Shown here: positions 31,893 through 43,346 of the stretch, piece after piece
Layout of the letters: the number at the start of each line of letters is the position of its first letter
Position numbering within the stretch: the stretch's first letter is position 1
Source of the DNA: Isoetes taiwanensis
Taxonomy: Eukaryota; Streptophyta; Lycopodiopsida; Isoetales; Isoetaceae
Assembly (NCBI GenBank): GCA_021234155.1
Contig: JAJEKV010000052.1
Span: 681,933 to 745,932 of the forward strand
Length of the DNA stretch: 64,000 nt
Direction: 5' to 3'
Notes under the pieces: model-generated
What the model saw: only the letters and a program-made list of their open reading frames with translations
The model's database searches: none
Told to the model about the DNA's origin: nothing
Made by a program: the position numbers and the translations under genes

Positions 31893-33088
31893 ACCCAAAT
31901 TACATGAAAATACCACACAAAGATAAAATGAAAGAACTAACTAACGTACGCAACCATAGAGTAAAAGAGCTACACCAAATAGCGAACTAACAGATGAGAA
32001 AAATGCCAATACAACCAGACAATGCAAGGGTTAACAACGGGACAACAAAAACCAAGATAATAAGCATGGAGATAATGAAGCAAGTGAAAAGGAATGGACA
32101 CAAACAAAACATTTGGAACGAACCGAGTTTGAAGGCGTAGAGCACATAGAGCACAACAAAAAAAGAGCCAACACTAGATGAATCGATTTTAACAAAGAAT
32201 AGACCCAAAACAATGGCCAAAAGAACAAGGATAAAATAGAGCATCGATATCACTAACGGAACAAGAAGAATAGAAACGATAAAGAAAAAGGCAAATAAAA
32301 ATAAAGAATATTAGTCAAGCATATAGGTAGACCAACTCGACCCAAGAATGATTCATATATGCCCCAAAAGCTATGCACACGATCGAATATAACCGAATCA
32401 ACCTATTAAAATGGTCGAACCAACCACCGTAAAAAGAAAGAAAGAACCGGGCAAACAAGATGACTAGAACAGATCGCAAAAGAGGCAAATAAAGAAATGG
32501 TGATGCAGGACTGACAGAGTAACATGGATGCAATGAACGGAACCATTGAAATGAAGGAACTACTTGGATCGGATGGAACTTAAAAAAAAAGGTGGAAGGT
32601 GGGAACAACAAAACAAAAGAACAAGTGAACTAATCGGACAAAAGGAATAAATGGAAGGAAAAAGAGCATATAAGAAAAACCGAGCCAATACATCATGAAG
32701 ATCTTGATAGATAGAACAGAGGCTTGAAGAGACTATTGTATAAAAGGAGCATCTGGAACAATAAAACCACGGGTTAATGGAGGAAGGGAGGTGAAAGAGG
32801 GACCCGTGAAACCTAAACAAAGCACAATAAATATATATAAAGAAGGAGCATCTGGAACAATAAAACCACTGGTCAATGGAGGAAGGGAGGTGAAAGAGGG
32901 ACCAATGAAACGTAAACAAAACACAATAAATATATAAAGAGATACTAGCCGTAATGGAAAGCAAACAAGAAGTAGAAAATAAAACCAACGGGCAAATGGA
33001 ACTATTAAAAGCTTAACGAGACTATAAACTAAGAAACCATACATGAAATAAATCAAACATCCCGAGAATGCACCAAAAAACAATGACC
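31267..33088. mobile_element. Unclassified element, unit 2 of the pair, left part
   Basis: It starts with the same 36 bp as unit 1 and then differs. It contains a run of about 30 A at 31858..31889 and a 99-bp tandem duplication at 32744..32941. It is interrupted at 33089 by the chromovirus and continues at 46234. Reading frames are lysine- or Ser/Leu-rich by composition and match nothing I know. Confidence 0.55.
32744..32941. repeat. 99-bp tandem duplication
   Basis: Two adjacent copies begin AAGGAGCATCTGGAACAATA (32744 and 32843) and differ at a handful of bases. Confidence 0.9.
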
Positions 33089-33093
33089 ACGTA
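33089..33093. repeat. Target-site duplication of the chromovirus, left copy (ACGTA)
   Basis: ACGTA stands directly before the TGTGACG left terminus and is repeated at 46229..46233 directly after the CGTCACA right terminus. Confidence 0.9.
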
Positions 33094-34734
33094 TGTGACG
33101 CTCCCCTAAACATCACGGCCCGACCAAGATACCGGCAGAAATCCCCATCCGGGCTCAAGAACCGCATGGGCCCTTCGTCTACCCCGCACTCTGAGGTGAC
33201 TCTTAGTGCGGGGAGGGAACACGAAGGTGTCTTGCGCGCCCTTCCCCTATGGGCTCCTATAACAGCGGAAGCGATAACACGTCCGAAACTAGCATAAAAC
33301 ATATACAAATACTACCTCCTGAGGGTAGTGCACGCATATAAACCAATGCAAAGATGATAATCACAAACCATAAAAGCGAGAGCTCCTACCCCTCTGACTT
33401 CGTGGGGAGGGTGACTCACCGGCTAGGCCTCAAGATAGAAGCGCACCAGAGTCATGGCAATGGCGAGGGCTGGCATAGAACAATGGCTAGGGTTGACCAC
33501 TCCATCCGCCCCTCCCATTGCATACTTTGCGTATGGGCTAGATCAGGCTCGACAGGACTCTAGCCTTCCTGGATCACGCAATCCCATGGCATCACCCATC
33601 GGGACTACTCCAGGTTGCATCTCCCCGGTCCGATGAGGCGAAGGGTTGCATCTCCCCTTCCTGGGGTCTAGAGGTGCCGCCGGCGGCTAGAGAATCGTGG
33701 CGACACACGCGATTAGCACTGCCAGTGAACCCCCAAAAACGAGCCAAGCCAACACTTGCAGCTCACGAGGAGGCGGGGCAACACCATTGCCCGGGAGGTG
33801 TCGGACCCATGCTTTCGGCCCACACGGCGACCGACCATAAGCCTAGCCCACTATGGGATCCCCCGGCCCCCCACTCGGCGGGGATCCTCCCTCCACTTTC
33901 CCTCTAGCCCGTTATGCGGTGCTTTGAGTCATATCATAGCCTCAATAGCACCGGTGGGCTCCTATGCCAGGCCGCGAACTAATAGGAACTAAAGGGATCT
34001 ACTCTAGGAGCATACTACATATGGCTCTAGGTCTCTACCCCCTTCCCCATACAAGAGGAGCAACATGATCAACCATCATCACATCATCATCACATCATGA
34101 GAATAATCATAAGAAGAACATCTTAACCTAATCATACAACTAACTAATAGTTAGGGTTCATTGATTAGGGTTCAAGATGTTGAATCTGGTTCTAGGATGG
34201 CTCTACTCTAGATACAAGATACTAGCATATCCGGAATGCTAATTCGGATAAGCTATCACAACTACTATCCTACATACCTGCTCCTGAAGCTCTCCCTCCA
34301 GATCCGGTGTGCCTCCATGGTCTTGACTCACGTGATGCTTGCTCTTGCTCCAAGAACGAGTCTACCCCCGGCTGGGCTTTGCACCCGTCTATGCTACAAC
34401 AAAGCGATGTTGAAACGGGGTTTTCAACGAGTAGGTGAGTCTCTAGGTGCTAGGGCTGGAAAGAGGCCTAGGGTTAGGGTTTAGGCCTATATGAGCTAGG
34501 TCCACCTAGGATGCCACGTGGCACCAATCGGGTGAGTCCTGTGTGGCGGGTGCCCAATAGGTTAAGGCCACATGGATAATGGTCTAAACCTATGGTTGGC
34601 TAAGTTATGAGAATAACTTGGCCATGCCCCTTAGTGCCACCACTTATGGTATACAAGGCTATGAATGATAGACTTGTATAGTGATGGATCCAGGAATATA
34701 CGTATTTATGGCGTATATTCCCTGGATCATCACA
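33094..34734 (-). repeat. 3' LTR of the chromovirus (1641 bp)
   Basis: TGTGACGCTCC at 33094 to ...GGATCATCACA at 34734. The match to the right LTR runs along the whole length with scattered substitutions and many small gaps. It contains a short telomere-like CTAGGGTTAGGGTTTAGG near 34465 and a CATCATCACAT run near 34080. Confidence 0.92.
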
Positions 34735-34746
34735 TTCTCTCCCCTT
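34735..34746 (-). other. Polypurine tract of the chromovirus
   Basis: On the minus strand AAGGGGAGAGAA stands directly before the 3' LTR, the place where plus-strand priming occurs in LTR elements. Confidence 0.85.
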
Positions 34747-35590
34747 AGGACAATGCTGTCCTCAGCATTGCGCTAAGGTGACGAACCTACCTTATGCCTG
34801 CAAAACAACAACATGTCATAACCTTTAGTTTAGTTTAGCAATCAAGTTTTATTAGTTCAAGTCAAAATTTTAGGCTATATTTGTACTTATACAAAATTAT
34901 ATAGCCTTAACACCGTTATTTCTTATAATAATTCAAACTACTATTATAAGAGTTATTAGGGTTCATAATCTAATTATGGCTCCCCGTATCTTCCCGTAAC
35001 GCGCTCCTCGTTGAAGTCCTCCTTCTACTTGCCTGCAAAAGGAGCACATTACGTTAGTTTAGTTAATAATTTGTGGTTTTAGGGGACCACCCCTTACCTC
35101 CTTGAGCGAACTCTTTGGCTCAAGGTTGTCCTACTACCTTGCCCAAGATCATGGCCCTTTCGGATTTGAGCTTAGGGATCATTTAAGATGCTCCCATCAT
35201 TGCCCATGATCGAGTGCTACCTTGTACACGATCCCCCCGGATCGAGTACACCCCAGTGCATCATGCCCCGAGGGTTTGAGCTGAGAACGCCTCCACGATC
35301 CCATCATCGCGCATGATCACTTAAGCCTCACCATGACCCTCCTACGGCCAGGTGTGCGTACCCCGCATCGTGGCATAGAGATCATCCGATCGATGTCCCA
35401 TCATCGCCCACCATGCCTCATTCCTCACTCACATGACCCTAATGGTCATGCGCACCTCTTGGTGCGTGTGGCCTAGAGAATGCCCTAAAGGCGTATCCCA
35501 TCATCGCACACACGATCCAAGGTTCTGGCACATGCACCCTCCTAACTAGAATGCATGCGCCAGGCTCAAAGCTAACTAACAACATACTAG
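34747..35590 (-). other. Non-coding 3' region of the chromovirus
   Basis: It lies between the end of the integrase-chromodomain frame and the polypurine tract. It carries degenerate CATCATCGC(A/G)C/GATCC blocks and no reading frame of note. Confidence 0.6.
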
Positions 35591-36712
35591 CTAACCACCT
35601 GGCAAGTCGGGTCCCACCAAGCCGGAGACGACTCGCCCATCAAACTCCTTCATAAACTCTGGGTATTGCTTCTCCAAATCTTGCTTCAATACCCATGTCG
35701 CATCTTCCACGGGTAAGTGCTTCCACTTAACCAAATATTGGAGGAACTGAGACCTCCTAGTCTTCTTGAATGACTTATCAAGAAGTAACTCAGGCACTAT
35801 TTCTACTTGCTCCTCCGTCATTTCCAACAAGGTTGGAGTATCTAAAACCTCCTCAGGGTTAGGATTGTGCCTCTTTAATAAACTTACGTGGAAGACCTTG
35901 TGGACCTTAAGATGGGCTGGAAGATCCAACTTGTAGGCTTGAGAGCCCACTCTCTCCAAAATCTTGAACGGGCCAGCCCACCTAGGGGCGAGCTTCTTGC
36001 AGCTCCCAATCCGCAGCTTGGCTTGCTTCACCTTGATCTTCAACCAAACGGTATCGCCCACCTTAAACTCCCTTACGGTCCTGTGCTTGTCGGCTACACT
36101 CTTCTGCCGACTTCTTGCTGCCAATAAATAACCCCTTACTTCCTCTACTAGCTGCTGCATATCCCCTAACATCTGCTGGGACACTTCTACCTTGGACACA
36201 GGATTGTGCCAGGTATCCGGGGTTAAGCACTGGTACCCGTAATTCACCATGAAAGGAGACATCTGAGATGACTCCTGCTTGGCACTGTTGTAGGCGAATT
36301 CCACCAAGTGGATGTACTCATCCCACTTGGATTGCTTATTCCACACATAGCTCCGAAGCATGTCTTCAATGATCCGATTCGTCCTTTCCGTCTGGCCATC
36401 TGTTTGGGGATGGTATGCCGTACTCATGGAGAGCTTCGTCTGAATGGTGCTGAAGAGGTCTTGCCAGAAGGCACTCATAAACTTGGAATCCCTATCAGAT
36501 ATTATCTCCCGAGGCATGCCATGGAGTCTGAAAATCTCCCTTACGAATAACTTGGCAGTATCTAATGCGGTGTCGGTAGTCTTGCAAGGCACAAAATGTG
36601 CCATCTTAGATAACTTATCTACGACAACCATCAATGCATCCTTGCCTCGAAGAGTTCTAGGGAGTCCTGTGATGAAATCCATGCTTATGACCTCCCACTT
36701 TGCATTTGGCAC
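35591..36712 (-). pseudogene. Chromovirus integrase core and chromodomain
   Basis: This open stretch starts in the integrase catalytic core (WEVISMDFITGLPRT ... DALMVVVDKLSKMAHFVPC ... LHGMPREIISDRDSKFMSAF ... STAYHPQTDGQTERTNRIIE) and passes through the GPF/Y-like module (KLAPRWAGPFKILERVGSQA, YKLDLPAHLKVHKVFHVSLL). It ends in a chromodomain (FLQYLVKWKHLPVEDATWV ... LEKQYPEFMKEFDG). The zinc-binding part of integrase (YIRDCRLCRETKAEQALGF) lies just upstream at about 36725..36800. Chromodomains let these elements choose heterochromatin. It is the best preserved part of a broken element. Confidence 0.92.
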
Positions 36713-37199
36713 CCCAATGGCTCTAAAGCACCGGAATCCAAGAGCTTGCTCTGCTTTGGTCTCACGACATAACCGGCAATCCCGAATATATGCAGCTATC
36801 TCCGCCTCTTCATTCCCGGCCGGTAACTACTTGAATCTTGAAATAGGTCTTCATGAAGCCAAAGATGCCCCGCTATTGGGCTGTTATGTGTGTCATGAAG
36901 AATTAGCTTCCTTACCCCCGATGATTCGGGCACACACAACTTATGCTTGTGATACAACAGTTGCCTTCCTTCTTATAATGCTTGAAGGCTTCCCGCCCTT
37001 ATCTGCTTCGGCTTCCTTGGAAAGGCTTTCCCATACCTCCTTGAAGTCCACATCGGTTGGCAAGGACTCCTCAATCTTCTTGCCAAACTCACTCGAAAAA
37101 GTGGAAATCGCATTACAATGCGTCCTTGTCCGAAATGGTCTCCCCGGAGAGGGCATCTGCTACAACATTAAGCTTACCAGGCTTATATATAATATCAAA

Positions 37200-38680
37200 A
37201 TCATACTCCTCAAGGAATTCCATCCACCTCCTTTGTCTTAAGTTGAGGAGTGGTCAGGTAAAAAGATAATGAAGGCTCGGGTGATCGTTATCCAACCAAA
37301 ACTTCCTTCCCAAAGCAGATAATGCCTCCATATCCTCAATGCCCCGACAATGGCTAGCAGCTCCCGATCATGGGTTGGGTAGCGTTGCTTTCGGCGTGCC
37401 GTTCATCTTCTTTGAGTCGTAGGGCGACTACCCTTCCTTCTTGCATCAAGGCCGCCTTTGCTATCTTGCTTGCATCTGTTGCTACCAACTTATCCTTACT
37501 GGATCCGGGAGAACAAGCACCGGTGCTGTTGTTAAGGCCTCTTTAAGCTTCTCAAAAGAAGCTTGGACTTTCTAACCAATGGCTAGCCCAATCCTTAATC
37601 TTCTTGGCCTTAGTGAGGTCCGGCCGGAGGGGACGCCCACTTAGCAAAGTCCTTCACGAACTTTTTCGTAGTATCCCGCCAACCCGAAAAGCTTCTTACT
37701 TCGCCACATTCCTTGGAGCTGGCCAATCAACTATTGCCTCAATCTTAGATGGATCTGTGGAGATTCCCTCGGATGTTACCACATGTCCCAAATACTCCAC
37801 TCTCCTTTTGCAAAGTGGCACTTTGAGAGCTTCCCATACAACCGATGATGTCTCAACTTCTCCAACACTTTCCTGAGATGCTGACAATGCTCTTCAAGGG
37901 ACTTGCTGTAGACTAGAATATCGTCGAAGAAGACAATGACAAACTCATCCAAGAAGTCTCTGAAGATGTCGTTCATAAGGTGCATAAATGTTAAGGGGAG
38001 CGCTCGACAATCCAAAGGGCATTCTTGTAAACTCAAAATGACCATACCGCTGCGTTAAAAGCGATCTTATGGATGTCCTCTTCTTTTATTCTTATCTGAT
38101 GGTATCCTGATCTCAAATCAATCTTAGAGAATACCTTTGCTCCTTGTAGCTGATCCATTAGGTCATCTGCCCTCGGCAATGCATACTTATTCTTTATCGT
38201 CTGCTTATTGAGTCATGCGATAGTCTATGCACATTCTTAAGCTCCGTCTTTCTTCTTTTAAAGAGTATAGGTGCTCCAAAAGGAGACACACTTGCCCTTA
38301 TGAATCCAAGCTCTAGCAATTCTTGAAGTCGCTTCTTGAGCTCGATCAATTACGGGGTGCTCATTCTATATGGTGCCTTCTTCTTGGTAGGCTTCGCATC
38401 CTGAGCCAATGTGATCTCACATTCCACACCCCCCTATAAAGGTGGCGGCTGCGGATTTCATCCGGAAATACATCCTTGAACTCTGAAATAAGCCTTGCTA
38501 TCTGCCTGGGCAACTGATTTCCCTTTGTGTCACTTCCATCCTGCTTGCCTGGCTCAACTGATTCCATCCTCAAGATGTAATCCACCTTATTCCTTTCTAT
38601 ACTCTTCCTTAGCTGCTTCAAAGAAATACACTGCATAGGAGAATCTAGCTTCTTACCTTTCACTATCAACTTGTCTTTGC
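37200..38680 (-). pseudogene. Chromovirus reverse transcriptase and RNase H region
   Basis: The RT catalytic block is clear at 37776..38045: FMHLMNDIFRDFLDEFVIVF then FDDILVYSKSLEEHCQHLR, the 'F(Y)DD-ILVYS' signature of Ty3 RT, followed by LYGKLSKCHF and VEYLGHVVTSEGISTDPSKI. The RNase H part lies below it (37200..37600) and is more decayed. The region is broken. Confidence 0.85.
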
Positions 38681-39410
38681 CCGTCTGGTGCCAGTCATGG
38701 TGACTTCATTCGATTCGCAATCAATCATGGCTTTGGCGGCTTCAAAAATTCCATTCCCACAATAAGATCATACCTTCCAATATCCATGACTTCTGCTCCC
38801 ATCGGCCACTTAGCCCCACTAAGGTCTATGTCAAAGGTGATCCTCCTCCCCTTAGTGTGCCGAATGGCGCCATTTGCCATAGCTAAACCTTGGCTTAGAC
38901 TTCAATACCTTGTTCTTCATTAGAGCAGCCAATCTAGGAGATGCAAAATTATGAGAGCTACACATCTATCTATGAGGACTACATATGGCTTACTATCTAT
39001 GATCCCATCACCGCAATGACCGGTCGACCGATTCTCTATATCATCCGACTCAATGTTTGCACATATGTGACACTCACCATCTATGAAGTCCCGCCTCCTG
39101 CTGGTCATCGTCTTCGTCCCGGCTTTTGGGAGTCCCAATCCAAGGATTACGCCAAGGCTTGATTTGCATGACGAATGGACAATCATGTGTCCGGTGCCCC
39201 TCGGCCGGAAGCACCGAAGCATAACTTCTTCTCAATGCATTCCTGTCTCTTTTCCTTCGGCAGACTGTCTAGGAGACGCTTAAGAGCGCTGCCCCCTGAT
39301 GCATTCTGTGGCTTACGGTCCCCAAAAGCTTTGCTCTGACCCTTACCTTGCTGCTGACTCCCTGATGGTGTAGCTGCTGATTGCTTACCCTGATATTGTC
39401 CCCGATCGCC
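38681..39410 (-). pseudogene. Chromovirus protease and zinc-knuckle region, decayed
   Basis: The phrase MDIGRYDLIVGMEFL near 38750..38795 corresponds to the 'D.ILGMDWL' end of the Ty3 protease. A C-x2-C...GH...C-like knuckle is suggested around 39180..39230. The region is decayed. Confidence 0.5.
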
Positions 39411-40369
39411 TCAACTCTTACCCCTCGGTTGGATGCTTCTCTGCTTTGGAGTTCTTGGTGCCTCTTCCAAACTTATAGCTTTATCTTCGGCCTCTGCAAC
39501 TGACCTTGGGTTGATTGCTCTAACAAGCCTCTTGATATTGCTGTTCAACCCCTCAATATAGGTGTCCACTGCTTGCCTTTCTGATACTCCCGGGACATGA
39601 AGTCTAAGTCTCATGAATTCTTCGGTATACTTAGCCAGCGATAAACTACCACCGATTCAACCTGTAAAATTCTTTGGATCTGTCTACTAGTATGGGACCT
39701 CGGTACATAGTGCTTACGGAAAGCCTTGCTAAAAGTCTTAAATCTGCAATTGTTCCTCTTCAGCTTGTTAGACTTAGCATATCCCTTCCACCAGATCCTT
39801 GCCGGTCCAATAAGGTTAGCTGTAGCAACTTTCCCTATATCCTTGTCTTTCATACCGTAAGAGTTACCAAATTCTTCCATTTCATCAAGCCATGCTTCAG
39901 CTTCCATGCCTGATCTGTCTTTCCCTGAGAACTGGCCCAGCTTCCTTGTCTTCCACACATTGCTCATAGCACTATCCACCTTTTTCTGGTAATCATCTGT
40001 CTTTCTTGCCCTTTTCCTTGCCTTAGGTGTGCCAGAGTCACTATCGGAGCTAGAGCTGTCCTCACTGGAAGAGCTGTCTGATGAGCTGGAGCTAGATGAT
40101 GATGGACTCCTGGTTCTCCTCTTCCTTCTCCTATCCCTGACGTTCCCCTGGTTGCCCTCCCCTTCTTGCTGCGGCACTTCGTCACCACCCGGAAGGCAAG
40201 GTGGAGGTGGAGGACCATCTTCCTGTGCATTCATGAGAGGTGTCGCCCAGTTGATGAGATGTTGCATCTGGTTCCTCATCTGCACCAACCTTGCATTGAT
40301 CGCCTCACGGTGACATATCCTGCTCAAAATCTTCTTGTTCTCTCGCCAAACAAGTTCCTTGGAACCCAA
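39411..40369 (-). pseudogene. Chromovirus Gag
   Basis: It begins with a helical leader, then a serine/aspartate-rich linker (SSSSSSSSDSSSSEDSSSSD) and the core Gag (KLGQFSGKDRSGMEAEAWLD, EMEEFGNSYGMKDKDI ... LIGPARIWWKGY ... FKTFSKAFRKHYVP). The remaining part at 39411..39614 (RLRLHVPGVSERQAVDTYIE then GLNSNIKRLVRAINP) is the end of the Retrotrans_gag domain. The acidic serine run is unusual for a plant Gag. The region is broken. Confidence 0.82.
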
Positions 40370-40994
40370 TTATGGGTCGGTGCTGGTCCTGAGATCCTGC
40401 ACTTGAGTTCCTTGCTGCAAGGGTTGATCATTAATACATGTTATTAGGTTAGGCAATGATCATTTTTTTGCTTACAATTAAATTGTTGTTAGGTACCAAA
40501 AGAAATCATATGAAAACTTCATTTACAAGTCAAAATCATAGTAATACATTAATTAGTATATAGAAATACATTTAATGGACTTCATGATAATACTTAAAAG
40601 GAGTTACAATGTACTTTAATTAAGTTAGCAAGCAACTCTTCCATCAATGGTGTCGCTTGAAGAAGTTCTTGATTTTCTTGAATCCTCGTGCCCTTGCCCA
40701 TGTTCCCGGCAGATTCTAGCCGCGATCCCCTCAATGCTCTTGCTACTGTGGTGCCTGGGAGTTACGTGCGCTTGCCGCCACTCACCGACAAGTCGCATCT
40801 CTGAGGTGGCCCCTTGCGAAGTCGAGGGCATGAAGGGCTACTGATCTTTTGAAGAGTATCACATGGTCCATTCCAAAATCTATCCCGGCATGATGTCCAA
40901 ACCCTGAGAGTGCTATGAGGAGCGCCACGGATTCTTCACCCCCCTGGGCTGAATTCCTTGTGGAAGACTATCATCCGACCTTGACTAAGGGCCT

Positions 40995-42053
40995 TCAAGG
41001 TAGTACACGAGTGATTTGCCCCCTCTGCCCCCGTGCCTCCTCCGTATTCTTCCTTTGTGCCGCTTCGCCGAACACATCTAATGCAATCAGATCTTCGTGA
41101 TCCCTCCACATAGTTGTTGCGTTCTCCAAGTTGATGCTGCTAGATGCTTCGCGCATACTTCTGGAGCGCACTGGTCGGCTGGAGCTTGGGCCTCTTCCCG
41201 GCTTGTACAACCTGCTTTGGATTTCTTGAAATTCTTCTTCTGGGATGATGGGTTCCTGCTGCTGAAACATGTACCTAATCTGTTGATATGCCCGGATGTC
41301 CGACATGGTTTCCCCAAGATAGAGTGTCGCCGGCTACCTCCCGTGGGATCTCTTGGTAGGAGTAGTCGATGAAGTCACCGCCTCGCTCTTGTGCTATGAG
41401 GCTTAGAAACTCGCCGATCCCGAGGCCCTCCTCCCGACAAAAGAGGGAAGGTTGAGGATGTCTATGGCGAATATGTACTCCTCGCCGATAATCAACGGGG
41501 TAAGGGCGTAATACCTCACCGGGTGGCTCAAAGTCTCGCCTTAGAACTTCTTGTTGTCGAAGCTATACGCCTCTCCATTCTTCCCCGCCTCCCTCATCTC
41601 CCAACTTGGGTTCTCTTCCTCCTCCTCCTCTTGAGTAGTCGTGGTTCGACCGCAACATAGGTGTTTCCGGCGTGGAGCCGTAGTGTTCGTGATCTTTGAG
41701 GTCTCGATCTCCCGGATGCTTATCTGTCTTTCGCCGGTGTCGAGTGGTGCCAAATCCAAGGGTTGGATTGATGGCTCCCCGGGTTGGTTAACCGCCCTAT
41801 ACCGCATGAACAATGCTAAGGCTGCTTGGCACGAAAGATACCTATGCCTATGATGCTTCACAGTCATGTAGTCCGGCATGTTTCTAGTTCTATCCCACGC
41901 CTTGTTCTTGCCCCCTGGATCCCCACCTATGGCTTGAGCAAGAGAATCTAGAGAAACCCATTTCCCTCCCTTAGGTGGCAAGCTAACCTCCGAGGGCGTA
42001 ATTTGTCGATCATATTGACACATGATGTCGATGTAATAGGGGGTTCTCGTCAA
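40995..42053 (-). pseudogene. Extra reading frames of the chromovirus leader, unknown function
   Basis: The larger frame (41541..42053, 170 codons) reads ITPSEVSLPPKGGKWVSLD ... NMPDYMTVKHHRHRYLSCQA ... LALFMRYRAVNQPG ... and ends in a run of glutamates. The next (40995..41306) reads SDIRAYQQIRYMFQQQEPII, PEEEFQEIQSRLY, followed by an Arg/Ser-rich part. Both lie in the gag-pol sense between the H3-like segment and Gag. They are not standard chromovirus domains and I recognise no family. They may be the remains of one accessory protein, or of a captured host gene. Broken. Confidence 0.45.
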
Positions 42054-42459
42054 GGTGGCATGAAGATCAAAGAGATGATCAAGACATGAAAGGCTTGCTC
42101 AGCAGGGGAGTTCACTTGGATATGATTAGAGTCATTGTACCATCTAACAAAGCTTGATGGCGCCATTGGCGTAGATGGCTATGAAAAATGGTCACTGAAT
42201 TTGAGCAAGGGGCTAGAAAATCGCCCACAGAGCTAGGGAGCAGCCTCGATGGGGAGAAAATGACAAATGAGGGCCCTTTTATAGACTAGGGGTGCCTCTG
42301 GTTTAGGTGCACAAAAGGTTCTTGATGGGGAAGACTCCAAATCTATGGCCCTGGGTGTCCAAATGAGCTACCATGAAGTGCAATTCTAGACAAAGCAAAG
42401 CAAGAAACACTATATGAGAGTTTGTTGGGTCAAAATTGGTCAATCTAGGCAAGATTGAG

Positions 42460-42536
42460 CGAAATCGGGTGGCGTCGCGAGAATTGGCTCTCCGTCGAGG
42501 ACGCAGGGTGGTTTTTCGCGACGCGACCCGGTTTCG
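42460..42536. repeat. 77-bp palindromic unit, copy 1
   Basis: CGAAATCGGGTGGCGTCGCGA at one end is nearly the reverse complement of TCGCGACGCGACCCGGTTTCG at the other (two mismatches in 21). The unit is repeated at 42661..42737. GC content is far above that of its surroundings. Confidence 0.85.
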
Positions 42537-42660
42537 GGTCAATTTACTTTCTACGAGGGATTTTAGGAAAGTTAAACATCCTAACATGACTTTCAGCACG
42601 ATTCTACCCTAACTAGCAACTTTTCTTACTTAAATTGGACATTTATTAGCATCAAAATGC

Positions 42661-42737
42661 CGAAATCGGGTGGCGTCGCGAGAAGTAGCCCTGCGTCGAG
42701 GGCGCAGGGTGGTTTTTCGCGACGCGACCCGGTTTCG
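42661..42737. repeat. 77-bp palindromic unit, copy 2
   Basis: The same unit as at 42460..42536 in direct orientation, with the same 21-bp arms and a similar middle that includes CGCAGGGTGGTTTTTCGCG. It lies about 210 bp downstream of the H3-like segment in the sense of the element. Confidence 0.85.
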
Positions 42738-42946
42738 CCAATTGGCAGTTTTTTTTGAACTAATTAAGCTAGGGTTTTTAACTAATTAATTTTTCCTTCA
42801 ACAATGCAATTTTAATGGTCAAAATTAAAGTGAAATTTGAGCTATTTAGACATAATTTCATACAAGAATTGAGGTCAATTTACAACAAAATTTTATATTT
42901 ATAGGAGACTTTAATAATTACATTACTTTTGAACAAAAATGCATCC

Positions 42947-43346
42947 TCAAGGGTATTCCTTGCGGATGCGACGCGCCAAGTATATATCCTTGGGCATCAA
43001 AGTCACCCTCTTCGCGTGGATCGCGCAGAGGTTCCCTTCCTCAAACAACTGGGTGAGCTCGGCCTCAGCGGCTACTTGCAACACCCGAGTTGTGAGCGAC
43101 GCCACCAGAGGTGGGTGACTAACTAGCCGCATCACCTCCCGCATGAGTCGCTCAAAGGGGTGCCTTCCTAATCAGGAGATTAGTGCATTTGCTGAAAGTG
43201 TCTAATCTCCCTAAGACACGGAGTGTACCGAAGTTAGGCCCATGGTGGACCTTCTTCGGCTTCTCGTGTCGCGGGCGGGGCTTGGCTGTTCTTTGGCGGC
43301 CCGGCCTCCCTCCACGGTCTTGTTGGGCGGTTTGGCAAGGTACCAA
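42947..43346 (-). pseudogene. Histone-H3-like segment inside the chromovirus leader
   Basis: Read in the gag-pol sense, the upstream part gives a basic, glycine/arginine-rich stretch, then KKVHHGPNFGTLR and [14 protein letters not shown]. These line up with the H3 tail end (KKPHRYRPGTVALR) and alpha-N helix (YQKSTELLIRKLP). The downstream part gives [10 protein letters not shown] ... [19 protein letters not shown] and [20 protein letters not shown], against H3 RLVREIAQDF ... ALQEAAEAYLVGLFEDTNL and [20 protein letters not shown]. From RE to LF the downstream part aligns without gaps. Identity is high in loop 2/alpha-3 and low in alpha-1 and early alpha-2. Loop 1 is not lengthened as in plant CENH3, though 'RVTLM' is a CENH3-like wording. 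It lies well inside LTRs that share a target duplication. It is broken (about one break). Known: H3 is a nucleosome core protein. Inferred: captured from a host gene. Confidence 0.85.

Noticed and set aside
34455-34485. Telomere-like CTAGGGTTAGGGTTTAGG
   Set aside because: Only two to three units within an LTR, and present in the other LTR too; not an interstitial telomere array.
42947-43346. Classification of the H3-like segment as CENH3
   Set aside because: It has 'RVTLM' as in plant CENH3 but lacks the lengthened loop 1 and keeps MPKDI as in canonical H3; the evidence is split, so only 'H3-like' is claimed.
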